Below, piece after piece: positions 7,674-16,670 of a stretch of DNA of 64,000 bases. How positions within the stretch are numbered: the first letter of the stretch is position 1; every line of letters begins with the position of its first letter. The notes under the pieces are model-generated. The model was given only the letters and a program-made list of their open reading frames with translations. It was not told the origin of the DNA and ran no database searches. Position numbers and translations under genes: made by a program. The DNA is from Streptomyces endocoffeicus (GTDB lineage: Bacteria > Actinomycetota > Actinomycetes > Streptomycetales > Streptomycetaceae), in the NCBI RefSeq assembly GCF_016741935.1, contig NZ_JAERRG010000016.1:62001-126000 (forward strand), written 5' to 3'.

Positions 7674-8485
7674 GAGTAAATACGGTATGAGCAGGGAGTG
7701 AGTGACGATTCGCGCAGTGCCGCGATCGGGGCGAGTTCGGCCCGGGTCTGGGCCCACAGGACCAGGCCGTAGGCGGCGACCGACAGCAGGCCGCCGAGGA
7801 GTCCGCGCGCGGCGACGGGCCGTAGCTGGCGGAGGAGGGTGCCGCGGCGGATAGCCAGGGCGCAGGCGGGGATGGCGAAGCCCTCCAGGATCATCAGCCA
7901 GGCGATGTAGCCGGGCGGGCTGCCGGAGGCGCGTACCCCCAGACCGTCCACGACGGTGTACGCGGCGATGGACAGACCGGTGGCGATGGCGGCCGTAAGG
8001 GCGAGCCACTGCGGCGCGCCCCCGCCGTTCTCCCCGCCGCTCTCCCCGTTCCCCTCGCGCTCGGCGTGCCGCGACCCCCTGATGCCCCACAGCGCCACGC
8101 CCACCAGCCCCGCCGAGGCCAGCGCGATGCCCGCCGCCTGCCAGCGGTCCGGCCGCTCGCCGACGAAGACCGCGGCGGCCACCGTCACCACCAGCGGGGC
8201 GGTGCCGCGCGCGATGGGGTACATCTGGCCGAAGTCGCCCAGGTGGAACGAGCGCATGAGCAGCAGCTGGTAGACCACGTGGATGGCCGCGGAGGCCAGC
8301 AGATACGGCCAGGCGTCCGCCGCGGGCAGCGGGGTGAGCGGCAGCAGCGCCAGCCCGCACAGTGCCCCGCCGCCGCCCACCAGGGTGAAGGCGAGCAACT
8401 GGTCCCTGATGCCGTGCGCGATGGCGTTCCAACTGGCGTGGGTGACGGCCGCGATGAGGACCGCGGCCGCGACCAGCGGGGTCAC
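7670..8485 (-). pseudogene. EamA-family transporter, 3' end lost by element insertion
   Basis: The 271-codon frame encodes a drug/metabolite transporter of the EamA fold with about eight hydrophobic segments (VTPLVAAAVLIAAVTHASWN at the start, VYQLLLMRSFHLGDFGQMYPIARGTAPL in the middle). Family members continue after the PIAALRE motif with a last pair of helices; here twelve foreign residues and a stop follow. About 30-40 residues are therefore missing. The GTG start overlaps the ybaK-like stop as GTGA. Whether the protein is still active is unknown; loss of the final helices usually inactivates the family. Confidence 0.75.
7674..7712. other. Attachment junction of AICE 1
   Basis: On the minus strand the EamA reading frame follows its family up to the motif ALRE and then runs into unrelated codons (SSLTPCSYRIYS, stop). 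The change coincides with the segment just upstream of the recombinase start, where attP halves of serine integrases normally lie. The crossover dinucleotide cannot be fixed without the other junction. Confidence 0.6.
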
Positions 8486-8976
8486 GCGGACCGCTCGCGC
8501 ACATCCACCAGGGTGCCCTCGGCATGCGTGATCAGGGCCTTGGGGGCGAGCGGGAAGACGGTGTGCGGATTGCCCGCCGCGGCCCATACGGTCTCGTGGT
8601 CCAGCAGCCGGCGGTCGGCCAGGACGCGGGTACGGGTGCGGTGGCCGAAGGGCGGCACCCCGCCGATGGCGTAGCCGGTGGTCTCCCGTACCAGCGCCGC
8701 GTCCGCCCGGCGGACGCTCCCGGCGCCCAGTTCTTGCCGTACGAGTTCGACGTCGACCCGTGACGCCCCGTCCATCAGCACCACCACCGGCTGTCCGTCC
8801 GCCGCGAAGACCAGCGACTTGACGATCTGGCTCAGCTCACAGCCGATCGCCGCGGCGGCCTCGGCGGCGGTACGGGTGGCGTCGGGGAACCGGCGCACCT
8901 CGACGTCCAGGCCGAGTTCGCGCAGGGCGTCGGCGAAGCGGGGGTGGGCGGCGGTGTCAGGGGTGGAGTCGACCAT
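8482..8976 (-). CDS. YbaK/EbsC-family aminoacyl-tRNA deacylase
   Basis: A 164-residue single-domain protein. The features are VEVRRFPDATRTAAEAAAAIGCELSQIVKSLVF, then PVVVLMDGASRVD, and TGYAIGGVPPFGHRTRTRVLADRRLL with the Gly-rich active-site loop. The family hydrolyses mischarged aminoacyl-tRNAs in trans. The length is normal. The downstream transporter is translationally coupled by a GTGA overlap, but a functional link is not obvious. Confidence 0.88.
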   Translation of the reverse strand: MVDSTPDTAAHPRFADALRELGLDVEVRRFPDATRTAAEAAAAIGCELSQIVKSLVFAADGQPVVVLMDGASRVDVELVRQELGAGSVRRADAALVRETTGYAIGGVPPFGHRTRTRVLADRRLLDHETVWAAAGNPHTVFPLAPKALITHAEGTLVDVRERSA

Positions 8977-9042
8977 GGAGCGACGCTATCGACGCCCCGC
9001 GCCCCCCGCCAGGACTTTTCGCGGCGCCATACGGCCATGTCC

Positions 9043-9110
9043 CGGCCGCCTGTGCCGGGTACGCGTCCGGCCGCCCGTGCCGGGCACGCGTCCGGTCGCC
9101 CGCGCCCGGC
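9043..9110. repeat. 25-bp tandem repeat, about 2.7 copies
   Basis: Two 25-bp units (9043-9067 and 9068-9092), differing at two positions, are followed by a third, diverged partial unit. Each unit contains ACGCGTC at its end. It lies in the 150-bp gap between two genes, near the 3' end of the SARP gene. Confidence 0.75.
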
Positions 9111-9125
9111 TCGGCCAAGGCACGC

Positions 9126-12100
9126 TCAGTAGGCGGGCCAGGCGGCCGCGGCCGGGCGGTAGCCGGTCTCCGCGTGAAGGCGCCGCGCGTCGGCCGTATG
9201 GCGCCCGGCGCGCTCCGGGCAGCCGAGGCGGCGGTAGAGGGTGGCCAGGGTGTGGTGGGTGCGGCATTCGACCAGCCGCAGCCCGTGGTCGCGGGCGATG
9301 CCCAGGGCGTGCCGGGCGTGGTCCGCCGCCGCGTCGTACGCGTGCGCGCCGTGCCGGACCCGGGCCAGCCCCAGATGCGCGTCGGCCTCCGGGCGCCGCA
9401 GCCCGCAGGAGCCCGATGTGTCCAGGGCCTCGGTGAACCGGGCCTCGGCCCGTTCCACCCGCCCGGTCAGCCGGTGGATCTCGCCCAGGGTGGTGAGGCC
9501 GTCGGCCTCGTCCTTACGGGTGCCGGTCTCCAGCGCGACCGCCAGGGCGTGCTCGGCGTGGTCCAGCGCGAGGTCGTACCGCCCGGCGTCGCGGTGCACC
9601 AGGGCCAGCAGATCGTGGGCGGTGGACTCGTGGTGGCGCTGGCTCAGCTCCTCGCAAACCCGCACCGCCTCGGTGCCGTCCGCCAGCGCCCGGTCCAGTT
9701 CGCCCAGGTGCCGCCGGGCGAGCCCCCGGTTGATCAGCGGCGCCACCGTGGCCGAGGGGGTGGCCCGGCGCTCACCCGCCTCGATCGCCTCCGTCGCCCC
9801 GTCGACGGCGCGCCGCAGATTCCCGAACTGGACGTCCACGGCAGCGCTGTTGGTGAGCGCGGGGCCGAGGAGTTCGGGCCGGTCGAGGGTGCGCAGCAGC
9901 GTGATGCCCCGGCCCAGCCACTCGCTCGCGCGGCGCATGTCGCCCAGGTCGTCATAGAGGGCGGCCAGATTCATCAGCATCCCGGCCTCGCCCTCCGCGA
10001 ACCCGGCCCGGCGGTAGCCCGCCAGCGCGGCCTGGTGGTGCTCCAGCGACGTCCGCACCTCGCCGGTCTGCCGGTAGAGGGTGGCCAGGCCGTGCCGCAT
10101 CGCCGCCGCGCCCAGTGGATCGGCGGCCCGCCGGGCGGCCCGCAGCCCGGCCTGGGCCGTGGTCTCCCACTCGGGCAGGTGCCGCCGCTGGTAGAGCCAG
10201 CCGCGCAGTTCGTCGGCGAGCCGCCAGGCGGTGCGGTGCCGGTCGGTCTCGGCGGCCCGTACGACGGCGGCGACGAGATTGGCGCGCTCGCTCTCCAGCC
10301 AGGCCAGCGCCGCGTCGCGCCCGTCGAAGAGGTCCCGCGCGGGGCGGTCGCGCGCCACCCGGATCAGCGGGGTGTAGCCGAAGGCCGTGGCGGCGCCCGC
10401 GTGATCCAGGTAGAAGTCCAGCAGCCGGTCCAGGGCCGCCGCGCGCTCGGGCTCGGGGATCTCGGCCAGGGCCCGTTCGGCCGCGTACTCGCGCAGCAGA
10501 TCGTGCGGCCGGTAGCGGCCCGGACGCGGCGACTCCACCAGATGCGCGGCATCCAGGGCCCGCAGCAGCACCCGCGCCTCCTGCTCCGAGGAGCCCAGCA
10601 GGGCGGCCGCGGCGGGCACGGTGACCTCCGGGCCCGGGGCCAGGCCCAGCAGCCGGAACAGCCGCCGCGGCCCGGGGGCCAGGGCGCGGTAGGAGAGGGT
10701 GAAGGCGCGCCGTACGGCCGACGCCGGGTCGCCGTCGAGCTCCAGCGCCCCCAGCCGGTCCCCGTCGTCCAGCTCGGCCGCCAGGTCCGCCACCCCGAGG
10801 CCGGGGTCGCAGACCAGCTGCGCGGCGGCCACCCGTAAGGCCAGCGGCAGCGCGCCGCACAGCTCGCTCAGCCGGGCGGCGGCCTCCGGCTCGGCGCCCA
10901 GCCGGTTCTCGCCCACCGCCGCGGCCAGCACGTCGTGCGCCTCGGCGGGGGCGAGCGAGCCCAGGACCAGCGGCCGGGCGCCGTCGCGGGCCACCAGACC
11001 GGTGAGCCGCTGACGGCTGGTCACCACGACATGGCAGGAGGGGCTGCCGGGCAGCAGCGGCCGCACCTGCTCGGCGGAGGCCGCGTTGTCCAGGACGACG
11101 AGCATGCGCCGGCCGTTCAGCAGCGACCGGTAGTGGTGGACCTGCTCGTCCCGGTCGGCCGGAATCCGCTCCCGCGGCACCCCCAGGCCGTGCAGCAACT
11201 GCCCGACGGCCTCGGCCGGGCGCAGCGGCTCGCAGTCGTGGTCGAAGCCGCGCAGATCGACGTAGAGCTGGCCGTCGGGGAAGTGGTGGCGGTTGCGGTG
11301 CGCCCAGTGGACCGCGAGGGCCGTCTTGCCGACGCCCGCGGTGCCGAAGAGAGCCGAGATGGTCAACGCCCCGGCCGGTTCGCGGTGCTCGCCCGCGTCC
11401 CCGCGCCGACGCGGGTTTCCGCCCTCCTGCGCGTGCCCGTTCGCGTGCCCGTTCGCGTGTGCGTTGCTGTGCCCGGGTGCGTCGTTGGGCCGGTGCGCGC
11501 TCTGGTTGTCCCGCGCGTCGTCGTGCCCGCGCGGGGTCCCGTTCTCCCGTGCGTGCCCGTCCCCGCGAGCGTCGCTGTGCCCGGGTGCGTCCTCGTGCCG
11601 ATGCGCGCTCTTGTTCTCCCGCGCTTCGCCATGTCCACGCGGGTTCCCGGTCTCCCGCGAGTGCCCGTTCGCGTAGGCGCTCTCGTTCGCGCGCGTATCC
11701 CCCTGCCCGTACGCCTCCAGGCCCCCGCGCTCCCCGCCCGGGTCGGTCCCGAGCGTGGCCTCCGGTGGCAACAGGGCGTCCAGCCGGGCGAGTTCCTCGG
11801 CTCGGCCGCGGAACCCGCCCACGACGTGCGGCAGTCCGGCGGGCTGCGGCGGAGGCCCCGGCGCGGGCGCGGCGGGCCCGGCCCGCTCCGCGGCGGCCGC
11901 GGCGGACACGGCGGCTGTGGTGGCCGCGGAGGCCCTCGCGGTCCGGTCGGGCGGGGTCCGCGGGGCCGGGGCGCCGAGCGCGGGGTCGTTGCGCAGGATC
12001 CGCTCGTGGAGGGAGCGCAGTTCGGGTCCCGGGTCCACTCCGAGCTCCTCGGCGAGCCGGCTCCGCGTGGCCTCGTAGGCGTCCAGGGCCTCCGCCTGCC

Positions 12101-12716
12101 GCTCACAGCGGTACAGGGCCGTCATCAGCTGCCGTACCGCCCGCTCGTCCAGCGGCTGCTCGTCCGTCATGGCGCGCAGCCACGCCAGCACTTCGCGGTG
12201 GCGCCCCAGACACAGCTCCGCGTCGTACAGCTCCAGCCGCGCCGCCAGCCGTTCCTCGGCCAGCCGGACGCGCGTCCCCTCCGCCCACGCCCCCGCCATC
12301 CCGGTAAGGGCGTCACCGCGCCACAGGGCCAGCGCGTCCCGCAGCGGGGCGACGACGTCCGCGCCGTCGTGCCGGGCCGCACGCACCCCGGTCACCAGCC
12401 GCTGGAAGCGGTGCAGATCCACCCGCTCGGGGTCGGCCTCCAGCAGATAGCCGCCGGAGCGGCGGCCCAGCCGGACGTCCTCGGCGCCGCCGGACCGCAG
12501 GGCCGTGCGGAGGCCGCCGATGTATCCGTAGAGCACATTGCGCACCGAGCCCGGCGGGTGCTCGCCCCACACCCGGTCGATCAGCTGCTCGGCGGGGAGC
12601 GGACGGCCCAGCTCGCACAGCAGCACCGCCGCCACCGCCCGCTGCTTCGGATGGCCCAGGTCGACCGGCCGTCCGTCGGCCGCCGCCTCCACCGGACCGA
12701 GCACCCGGAACTCCAT
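9126..12716 (-). CDS. AfsR-type SARP regulator with NB-ARC and TPR domains
   Basis: A 1196-residue transcriptional activator. Residues 1-95 are the OmpR-like DNA-binding domain (EFRVLGPVEAAADGRPVDLG, KQRAVAAVLLC). About 100-245 is the bacterial transcriptional activation domain. A nucleotide-binding domain with Walker A FGTAGVGKTALAV lies near residue 460, followed by LVVLDNAASAEQVRPLLPG and VVVTSRQRLTGL. From about 800 to the end come TPR-type helical repeats. Between the DNA-binding half and Walker A sits an unusual His/Gly/Asn-rich insertion of about 110 residues. Family members switch on secondary metabolite or morphological genes on ATP binding; no biosynthetic cluster is visible here. 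Confidence 0.9.
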   Translation of the reverse strand: MEFRVLGPVEAAADGRPVDLGHPKQRAVAAVLLCELGRPLPAEQLIDRVWGEHPPGSVRNVLYGYIGGLRTALRSGGAEDVRLGRRSGGYLLEADPERVDLHRFQRLVTGVRAARHDGADVVAPLRDALALWRGDALTGMAGAWAEGTRVRLAEERLAARLELYDAELCLGRHREVLAWLRAMTDEQPLDERAVRQLMTALYRCERQAEALDAYEATRSRLAEELGVDPGPELRSLHERILRNDPALGAPAPRTPPDRTARASAATTAAVSAAAAAERAGPAAPAPGPPPQPAGLPHVVGGFRGRAEELARLDALLPPEATLGTDPGGERGGLEAYGQGDTRANESAYANGHSRETGNPRGHGEARENKSAHRHEDAPGHSDARGDGHARENGTPRGHDDARDNQSAHRPNDAPGHSNAHANGHANGHAQEGGNPRRRGDAGEHREPAGALTISALFGTAGVGKTALAVHWAHRNRHHFPDGQLYVDLRGFDHDCEPLRPAEAVGQLLHGLGVPRERIPADRDEQVHHYRSLLNGRRMLVVLDNAASAEQVRPLLPGSPSCHVVVTSRQRLTGLVARDGARPLVLGSLAPAEAHDVLAAAVGENRLGAEPEAAARLSELCGALPLALRVAAAQLVCDPGLGVADLAAELDDGDRLGALELDGDPASAVRRAFTLSYRALAPGPRRLFRLLGLAPGPEVTVPAAAALLGSSEQEARVLLRALDAAHLVESPRPGRYRPHDLLREYAAERALAEIPEPERAAALDRLLDFYLDHAGAATAFGYTPLIRVARDRPARDLFDGRDAALAWLESERANLVAAVVRAAETDRHRTAWRLADELRGWLYQRRHLPEWETTAQAGLRAARRAADPLGAAAMRHGLATLYRQTGEVRTSLEHHQAALAGYRRAGFAEGEAGMLMNLAALYDDLGDMRRASEWLGRGITLLRTLDRPELLGPALTNSAAVDVQFGNLRRAVDGATEAIEAGERRATPSATVAPLINRGLARRHLGELDRALADGTEAVRVCEELSQRHHESTAHDLLALVHRDAGRYDLALDHAEHALAVALETGTRKDEADGLTTLGEIHRLTGRVERAEARFTEALDTSGSCGLRRPEADAHLGLARVRHGAHAYDAAADHARHALGIARDHGLRLVECRTHHTLATLYRRLGCPERAGRHTADARRLHAETGYRPAAAAWPAY
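11395..11680. repeat. In-frame ~108-bp repeat in the SARP gene
   Basis: About 2.7 copies of a 36-codon unit are visible; the shared core encodes NPRGH/TPRGH, then ARENKSAHR or ARDNQSAHR, then DAPGHS. The unit length is a multiple of three, so the frame is kept. The encoded stretch is hydrophilic and probably disordered, between the effector domain and the ATPase of the regulator. Confidence 0.75.
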
Positions 12717-12895
12717 ACCGACACCGCCCCCTGTCGTCTCGCCGCTCCGCCCTTCCGACCCTCCGGCACCCGGGTAAATGAGCGGTCAACGTTTCTTCAA
12801 CTTCCCTTCCACACCGGCCCGGAAGAGTCGTAGGTGCCGCACGGGGGAACCGCCGGCGGCCTTACCGGAGCACGACGACTGAAGGAGCGAGTGAC

Positions 12896-13270
12896 ATGCG
12901 CGTACGTGGACGCCTGACGGGGGCCGGTCTCGCCATCGCAGCGGCGGCTGTGCTGTCGGGACTGGGCGCGACCGCGGCCAGTGCCCAGCCCGCCGACGCC
13001 ATCGGCACCAAGGCCGAGGCGGCGAACGTCCCGGTCCATGTGACCACCCCCGCCTACATCCGGTCGGCGCCGCAGACCACCGGCGCCGTCTGGGGCACCG
13101 TCCAGTTCGGCGACAACTGGGACGCCATCTGCTTCACGGAGGGCGGTGACGCGAGCCTGAACGGCCGGACCAGCGACATCTGGGTCCAGCTCGACCAGTG
13201 GGGCCCGTCCAACGGCTTTGTGACCGAGCTGGCGCTGCAGAACGGCCACGCCGGCCTGCGGCCCTGCTGA
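12896..13270 (+). CDS. Small secreted protein with SH3-like C-terminal part (124 aa)
   Basis: A clear Sec signal peptide (MRVRGRLTGAGLAIAAAAVLSG...ASAQ, cleavage about residue 30) precedes a domain of about 90 residues with PVHVTTPAYIRSAPQTTGAVWGTV and DIWVQLDQWG...GFVTELAL, which looks like a bacterial SH3-type domain. Two cysteines (in ICFTEGG and at the very C-terminus) may form a disulphide. The start has a strong RBS, GAAGGAG. It stands alone, divergent from the SARP gene, and ends before a strong terminator. Confidence 0.8.
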   Translation: MRVRGRLTGAGLAIAAAAVLSGLGATAASAQPADAIGTKAEAANVPVHVTTPAYIRSAPQTTGAVWGTVQFGDNWDAICFTEGGDASLNGRTSDIWVQLDQWGPSNGFVTELALQNGHAGLRPC

Positions 13271-13286
13271 CCGGCCGAACGCGAAG

Positions 13287-13321
13287 GAGCCGGGCGGGCG
13301 CTCGAAGCGCCCGCCCGGCTC
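13287..13321. terminator. Bidirectional terminator hairpin
   Basis: A perfect 16-bp stem (GAGCCGGGCGGGCGCT with its complement) and a 3-base CGA loop between two convergent genes. Confidence 0.85.
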
Positions 13322-13364
13322 CCGGGGCCGTACCGCGGAGGGTCAGCCCGCGCTCAGCCCGCGC

Positions 13365-15005
13365 TCAGCCCGCGCGCAGCAGGGCCGCCACGATCGGGCC
13401 GGCCGTGTCGCCGCCGTGGCCGCCCTCGGGGACCACACCGGCGGCCGCGACGTCGTCGCGGTACGCGCTGAACCAGCCGTTCGGCTTCTCCTGGTTGTCC
13501 ACCTCGGCCGAGCCGGTCTTGGCGCCGAAGTCACCGCTCATCCCGGCCATCGCCTCGGCGGCGGTGCCCGAGGTGGCCGTCAGCCTCATCAGCTTCTTCA
13601 GCTGGTCGTGGGTGCTGGACTTCATCGTCCTGCTCGCCTTGGCCAGCGTCCGGTCGTCCAGCGACGGCGAGACCAGGTACGGCTGGTGGAAGGTGCCGGT
13701 GGTGGCGGTGGCCGCGACCGACGCCATGTTGAGCGGGTTCATCCGCACGCCGCCCTGGCCGATCAGCGAGGCGGCCTTGGAGGCCGCGGACTGCACCGGC
13801 ACCGCGCCGTCGAAGGTGGGCACGCCGGTCTGCCAGTTGAGCCCGATGCCGAAGACGTCCCGGGCCTCCTTGCTCAGATCGTCGTCCTTCAGCTTCCCCG
13901 CCTGGCTGATGAAGGCCGTGTTGCAGGAGCGGGCGAAGCTCTGCTCGAAGGTGCCGTTCTTGATCTCGAACTTCTTGTCGTTCTGGAACTTCCAGCCGCC
14001 GTACTTGAAGTACTTCGGGCACGGATGCGGCTTGCCGTACGCCGCCAGACCCTTGTCCATCAGCGTCGTCGAGGTGATGATCTTCATCGTCGAGCCGGGC
14101 GCGTACGAGCCCTGGAAGGCGGTGTTGAAGCCGCTCGCGGGGGAGTTGGCCAGCGCGAGGATCTCACCGGTGCTGGGCTTGACCGCGACCACCGACGCCT
14201 TGGTGCGCTTGCTCACCTGCTGCTCGGCGGTGCGCTGGAGCGATGCGTCGATCGTGGTGCGGAGCGTGCCCGGGGTGCCTTTGGAGAGCACCTTGAGGGT
14301 CTTGTCGGGGGACTTGGAGCCCTTGGCGCGCTCGATCCAGGTCTCCACGCCCGCCTCGCCGCCCGCCTTCTTGCCGTACCGCTCGCGCAGCGCGGCCAGG
14401 GCGGTCTTGAGGGTCGGGTGCTCGGCGGCGGTCAGCTCCTTGCCGTCGCGGTCCACCGCCTTGATCGGCGGTGCCTCGGACGCGCCGGTCTTGAGCGTGT
14501 CGCCCTCGGCGAGGTCGGGGTGGACCACGGAGGGCTTCCAGGCGACGACCGGCTTGCCGGTCTTGGTGTCGCGGGTCACGGTCAGCGAGGATTCATACGT
14601 CCAGGGGACGCTCGCACCGCCGGAGGAGAGCTGGGCGTTGACCGAGAACGGCACCTTGGCGCCGCTCGCCTGCCCCGCGTCCAGCGCCACCTTGGCCACC
14701 TTGACCTTCGCGCGGTAGCCGCTCAGCGCCGTGGTGGCGGCGCCGCTGTCGTCCGTAAGGGCGGCGGCCTTCGCCGTCTCGCCCGCCGACCAGGCCGCCA
14801 GGAACGCGTGGGCGGTGGTCTTGACCTCGGCCGCGCTGGGCGGGCCGGTCTTCACCTTCTTCAGGGACGGCTTGTCGTCACTCGAGCCGGCGCTCGCACC
14901 GTCCTTCGGGCCGGCTGAATCGTCCTGGCCGCTGCCGCAACCGGCCACACCGACCATGGCGGCGAACACCGCACCGACGATCGCGGCTCTCGCGCCACTC
15001 CGCAT
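13365..15005 (-). CDS. Lipoprotein-type penicillin-binding protein (transpeptidase)
   Basis: A 546-residue cell-wall transpeptidase. A lipobox VAGC places Cys23 as the lipidated residue. Residues about 60-170 resemble the NTF2-like MecA N-terminal domain, then a dimerisation region, then the transpeptidase domain with all three active-site motifs: STMK near residue 305, SCN near 359 and KTGS near 497. It crosslinks peptidoglycan outside the membrane. It lies next to pmt in the uninterrupted chromosome, like the PBP genes around SCO3156 in S. coelicolor. Confidence 0.92.
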   Translation of the reverse strand: MRSGARAAIVGAVFAAMVGVAGCGSGQDDSAGPKDGASAGSSDDKPSLKKVKTGPPSAAEVKTTAHAFLAAWSAGETAKAAALTDDSGAATTALSGYRAKVKVAKVALDAGQASGAKVPFSVNAQLSSGGASVPWTYESSLTVTRDTKTGKPVVAWKPSVVHPDLAEGDTLKTGASEAPPIKAVDRDGKELTAAEHPTLKTALAALRERYGKKAGGEAGVETWIERAKGSKSPDKTLKVLSKGTPGTLRTTIDASLQRTAEQQVSKRTKASVVAVKPSTGEILALANSPASGFNTAFQGSYAPGSTMKIITSTTLMDKGLAAYGKPHPCPKYFKYGGWKFQNDKKFEIKNGTFEQSFARSCNTAFISQAGKLKDDDLSKEARDVFGIGLNWQTGVPTFDGAVPVQSAASKAASLIGQGGVRMNPLNMASVAATATTGTFHQPYLVSPSLDDRTLAKASRTMKSSTHDQLKKLMRLTATSGTAAEAMAGMSGDFGAKTGSAEVDNQEKPNGWFSAYRDDVAAAGVVPEGGHGGDTAGPIVAALLRAG

Positions 15006-15090
15006 TTCAGAACCCCCACACTGTGTTCTCGGTTCCCCTCATCAGTCGATGAGGGCCGCGGTGCCCGGCACTCTACCGGCACCACGTGAA

Positions 15091-15124
15091 GCCCCCGCGC
15101 CCTCACCGTAGGGGGCGCGGGGGC
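15091..15124. terminator. Terminator-like hairpin between pmt 3' end and the PBP gene
   Basis: GCCCCCGCGCCC pairs perfectly with GGGCGCGGGGGC around a 10-base loop. It lies downstream of the original pmt stop codon, where a pmt terminator would be expected. Confidence 0.7.
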
Positions 15125-15165
15125 CGTGGCCGGATCCATGCGGTGGGCCCGGGGCCGGGCCGGGG

Positions 15166-15254
15166 TCAGATCCAGGTGTCGAGCCACATCCGGGCGCGCC
15201 AGGCGTCCATCGGCATCGTCTGGCCCGTGTAGAGCGGGAAGAAGTAGATGAAGT
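15166..15254 (-). other. attL of AICE 2: displaced original 3' end of pmt
   Basis: These 89 bases match 30737-30825 at 84 positions and, on the minus strand, encode the last 28 codons of pmt with a TGA stop. A 50-bp stretch (15182-15231) is identical in both copies and is the probable crossover region. Four mismatches in sense codons are all synonymous or fall in the stop codon. Just inside the element a CTGACCAGG motif (15280-15288) recurs near the other end (30593-30601), a candidate integrase arm site. Confidence 0.9.
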
Positions 15255-15313
15255 CCCGATTCCCGGACGCTTGCGTAGTCTGACCAGGTACTTTCCCTCT
15301 GGCCGGGCCGTTC

Positions 15314-16579
15314 CTAGGCGGCCTGGGCCGTCTCTGGGCCGTCCAGCGGCCTACCGGAGGCCCGATAGAGGGTGTCGACCGCCCGGCGGGTACGGCCCTC
15401 GCTGCTCGGCATCAAGTGAGTGTAGACACGCAGCGTGAACCCGGGGTCACTGTGCCCGAGGTACGTGCTCAGTGCCCGGATGCTCTCACCCGCGTCCAGC
15501 AGAACTGACGCGTAGAAGTGCCTGAGCGCGTGCATGCCATGCTCGCGCGCTGCCTGGTAGCGCTCGCCCTTCTCAGGCTCCGGTATGAAGCCAGCGGCGG
15601 CCAGAGCCGGTTTCCAGAGGTGATCATCGAAGTGGCTCGACCGCACGGCACGGCCAGCCTGGCCGGTGAAGAGCAACTCTTTCGTGACCGTGGGCCCGTC
15701 CGGCTTGAGCCACGGAAGGGTCACCTTCACGGCGGGGAACTGCTTCAGGTGCTGCTGGAGAGCGGCACCTACGACACGGGGGAGCGGCACGTCACGGAGC
15801 TTGCCGCGTTTCGGCGGCGCGAAGACGAACTTCCCTCGCACCCGCTTGAGCTGCTGCCGGACAGCAAGCCAGCCGCCGTCAAAGTCCACGTTGTCGATGG
15901 GTAGGCCGAATATCTCGCCCTGCCGCAGCCCACACCCCCCGCCCACGTCGACCATCGCGCTGTACCGCTCGGGCAGAGCGGCCCGGACGGCAAAGACCTG
16001 CTCTGGTGTCCACGGGACCACTTTTGACGGGCTTCCCTGGGGCCCTCTGACCGACTTGACCAGGCAGGGGTTCCGAGACATCAGACCGTCGTCCACAGCC
16101 GCGCTGAGGACGGCTGAGACGATCCCGAAGATGATCCGCCGATATGAAGCCGCCGGTACGGCGCTCTCCAGCTCGCTTAGCCAGGTCCGGATGTGTCCGG
16201 GCTGGAACGACGCCAGGGGGCGCGTCCCGATGTACGGGAAGGCGTGCAGACGCAGACGTCGTTCCGCCGAATCCTGGCTGTTGATGTCCGTGGTATGTGT
16301 CGAAAGCCACTGTTCCCCGTACTGCTGGAACGTCATGCGTGCGGCGCGGGGGTCGATGTATTGCCCGCGCGACATGTCGGCGGCGATCTGCACGAGCCAC
16401 TGTTCCGCCAGACGCTTCTGTTTGTCCGGGAATGACTTGCTCTTCTCGGTACCGTCCGGACCGACGTACCGGGCGCGGTAGCGCATGCCGGTGCTGTGGC
16501 GGTCGGTCTTGACGCGGCGGGTTTTCCCGCCCTGGTCGGTCTCGATCTTGAACCAGCGATCTTGGATGTGACCTGCCAT
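15314..16579 (-). CDS. int: Tyrosine-type site-specific integrase of AICE 2
   Basis: A 421-residue protein with an N-terminal arm-binding part, a SAM-like core-binding domain (about residues 80-165) and the catalytic domain. Active-site residues are visible: Arg in GCGLRQGEIFGL, His-x-x-Arg in HGMHALRHFYAS, His in YLGHSDPGFT and the nucleophilic Tyr in LRVYTHLMP. It lies about 60 bp from attL, as expected for an element-encoded integrase, and directly downstream of xis. It should promote recombination between attP and the pmt 3' end. Confidence 0.93.
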   Translation of the reverse strand: MAGHIQDRWFKIETDQGGKTRRVKTDRHSTGMRYRARYVGPDGTEKSKSFPDKQKRLAEQWLVQIAADMSRGQYIDPRAARMTFQQYGEQWLSTHTTDINSQDSAERRLRLHAFPYIGTRPLASFQPGHIRTWLSELESAVPAASYRRIIFGIVSAVLSAAVDDGLMSRNPCLVKSVRGPQGSPSKVVPWTPEQVFAVRAALPERYSAMVDVGGGCGLRQGEIFGLPIDNVDFDGGWLAVRQQLKRVRGKFVFAPPKRGKLRDVPLPRVVGAALQQHLKQFPAVKVTLPWLKPDGPTVTKELLFTGQAGRAVRSSHFDDHLWKPALAAAGFIPEPEKGERYQAAREHGMHALRHFYASVLLDAGESIRALSTYLGHSDPGFTLRVYTHLMPSSEGRTRRAVDTLYRASGRPLDGPETAQAA

Positions 16580-16670
16580 GCGGCGGTCCCTTCTCTGGGC
16601 AGAGCAGGGCAGGGGTGGGGCCGCACGGCCCCGCCCCTGCTGGTGTGGAGGTCTTCGGTTGGCTCTGGTG

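Larger units (their letters stand above)
1..7705. mobile_element. AICE 1 (right part), serine-recombinase type, inserted in an EamA gene
   Basis: The segment holds a GntR regulator, FtsK-type Tra, Spd-like small proteins, a RepSA-like initiator and a large serine recombinase, which is the gene set of Streptomyces integrative and conjugative elements. The recombinase starts about 30 bp from the point where an EamA transporter gene loses homology to its family, so this end is the attachment junction. The left end and the displaced 3' part of the EamA gene must lie upstream of the window. The exact right boundary is inferred to within about 20 bp. Most pSAM2-like elements use a tyrosine integrase and tRNA targets, so the recombinase class is the unusual part. 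Confidence 0.75.

Noticed and set aside
9174..12833. Two long plus-strand frames opposite the SARP gene
   Set aside because: Both are mirror frames of a gene with clear domains; they are low-complexity Arg/Gly/Pro/Val-rich and lack motifs.
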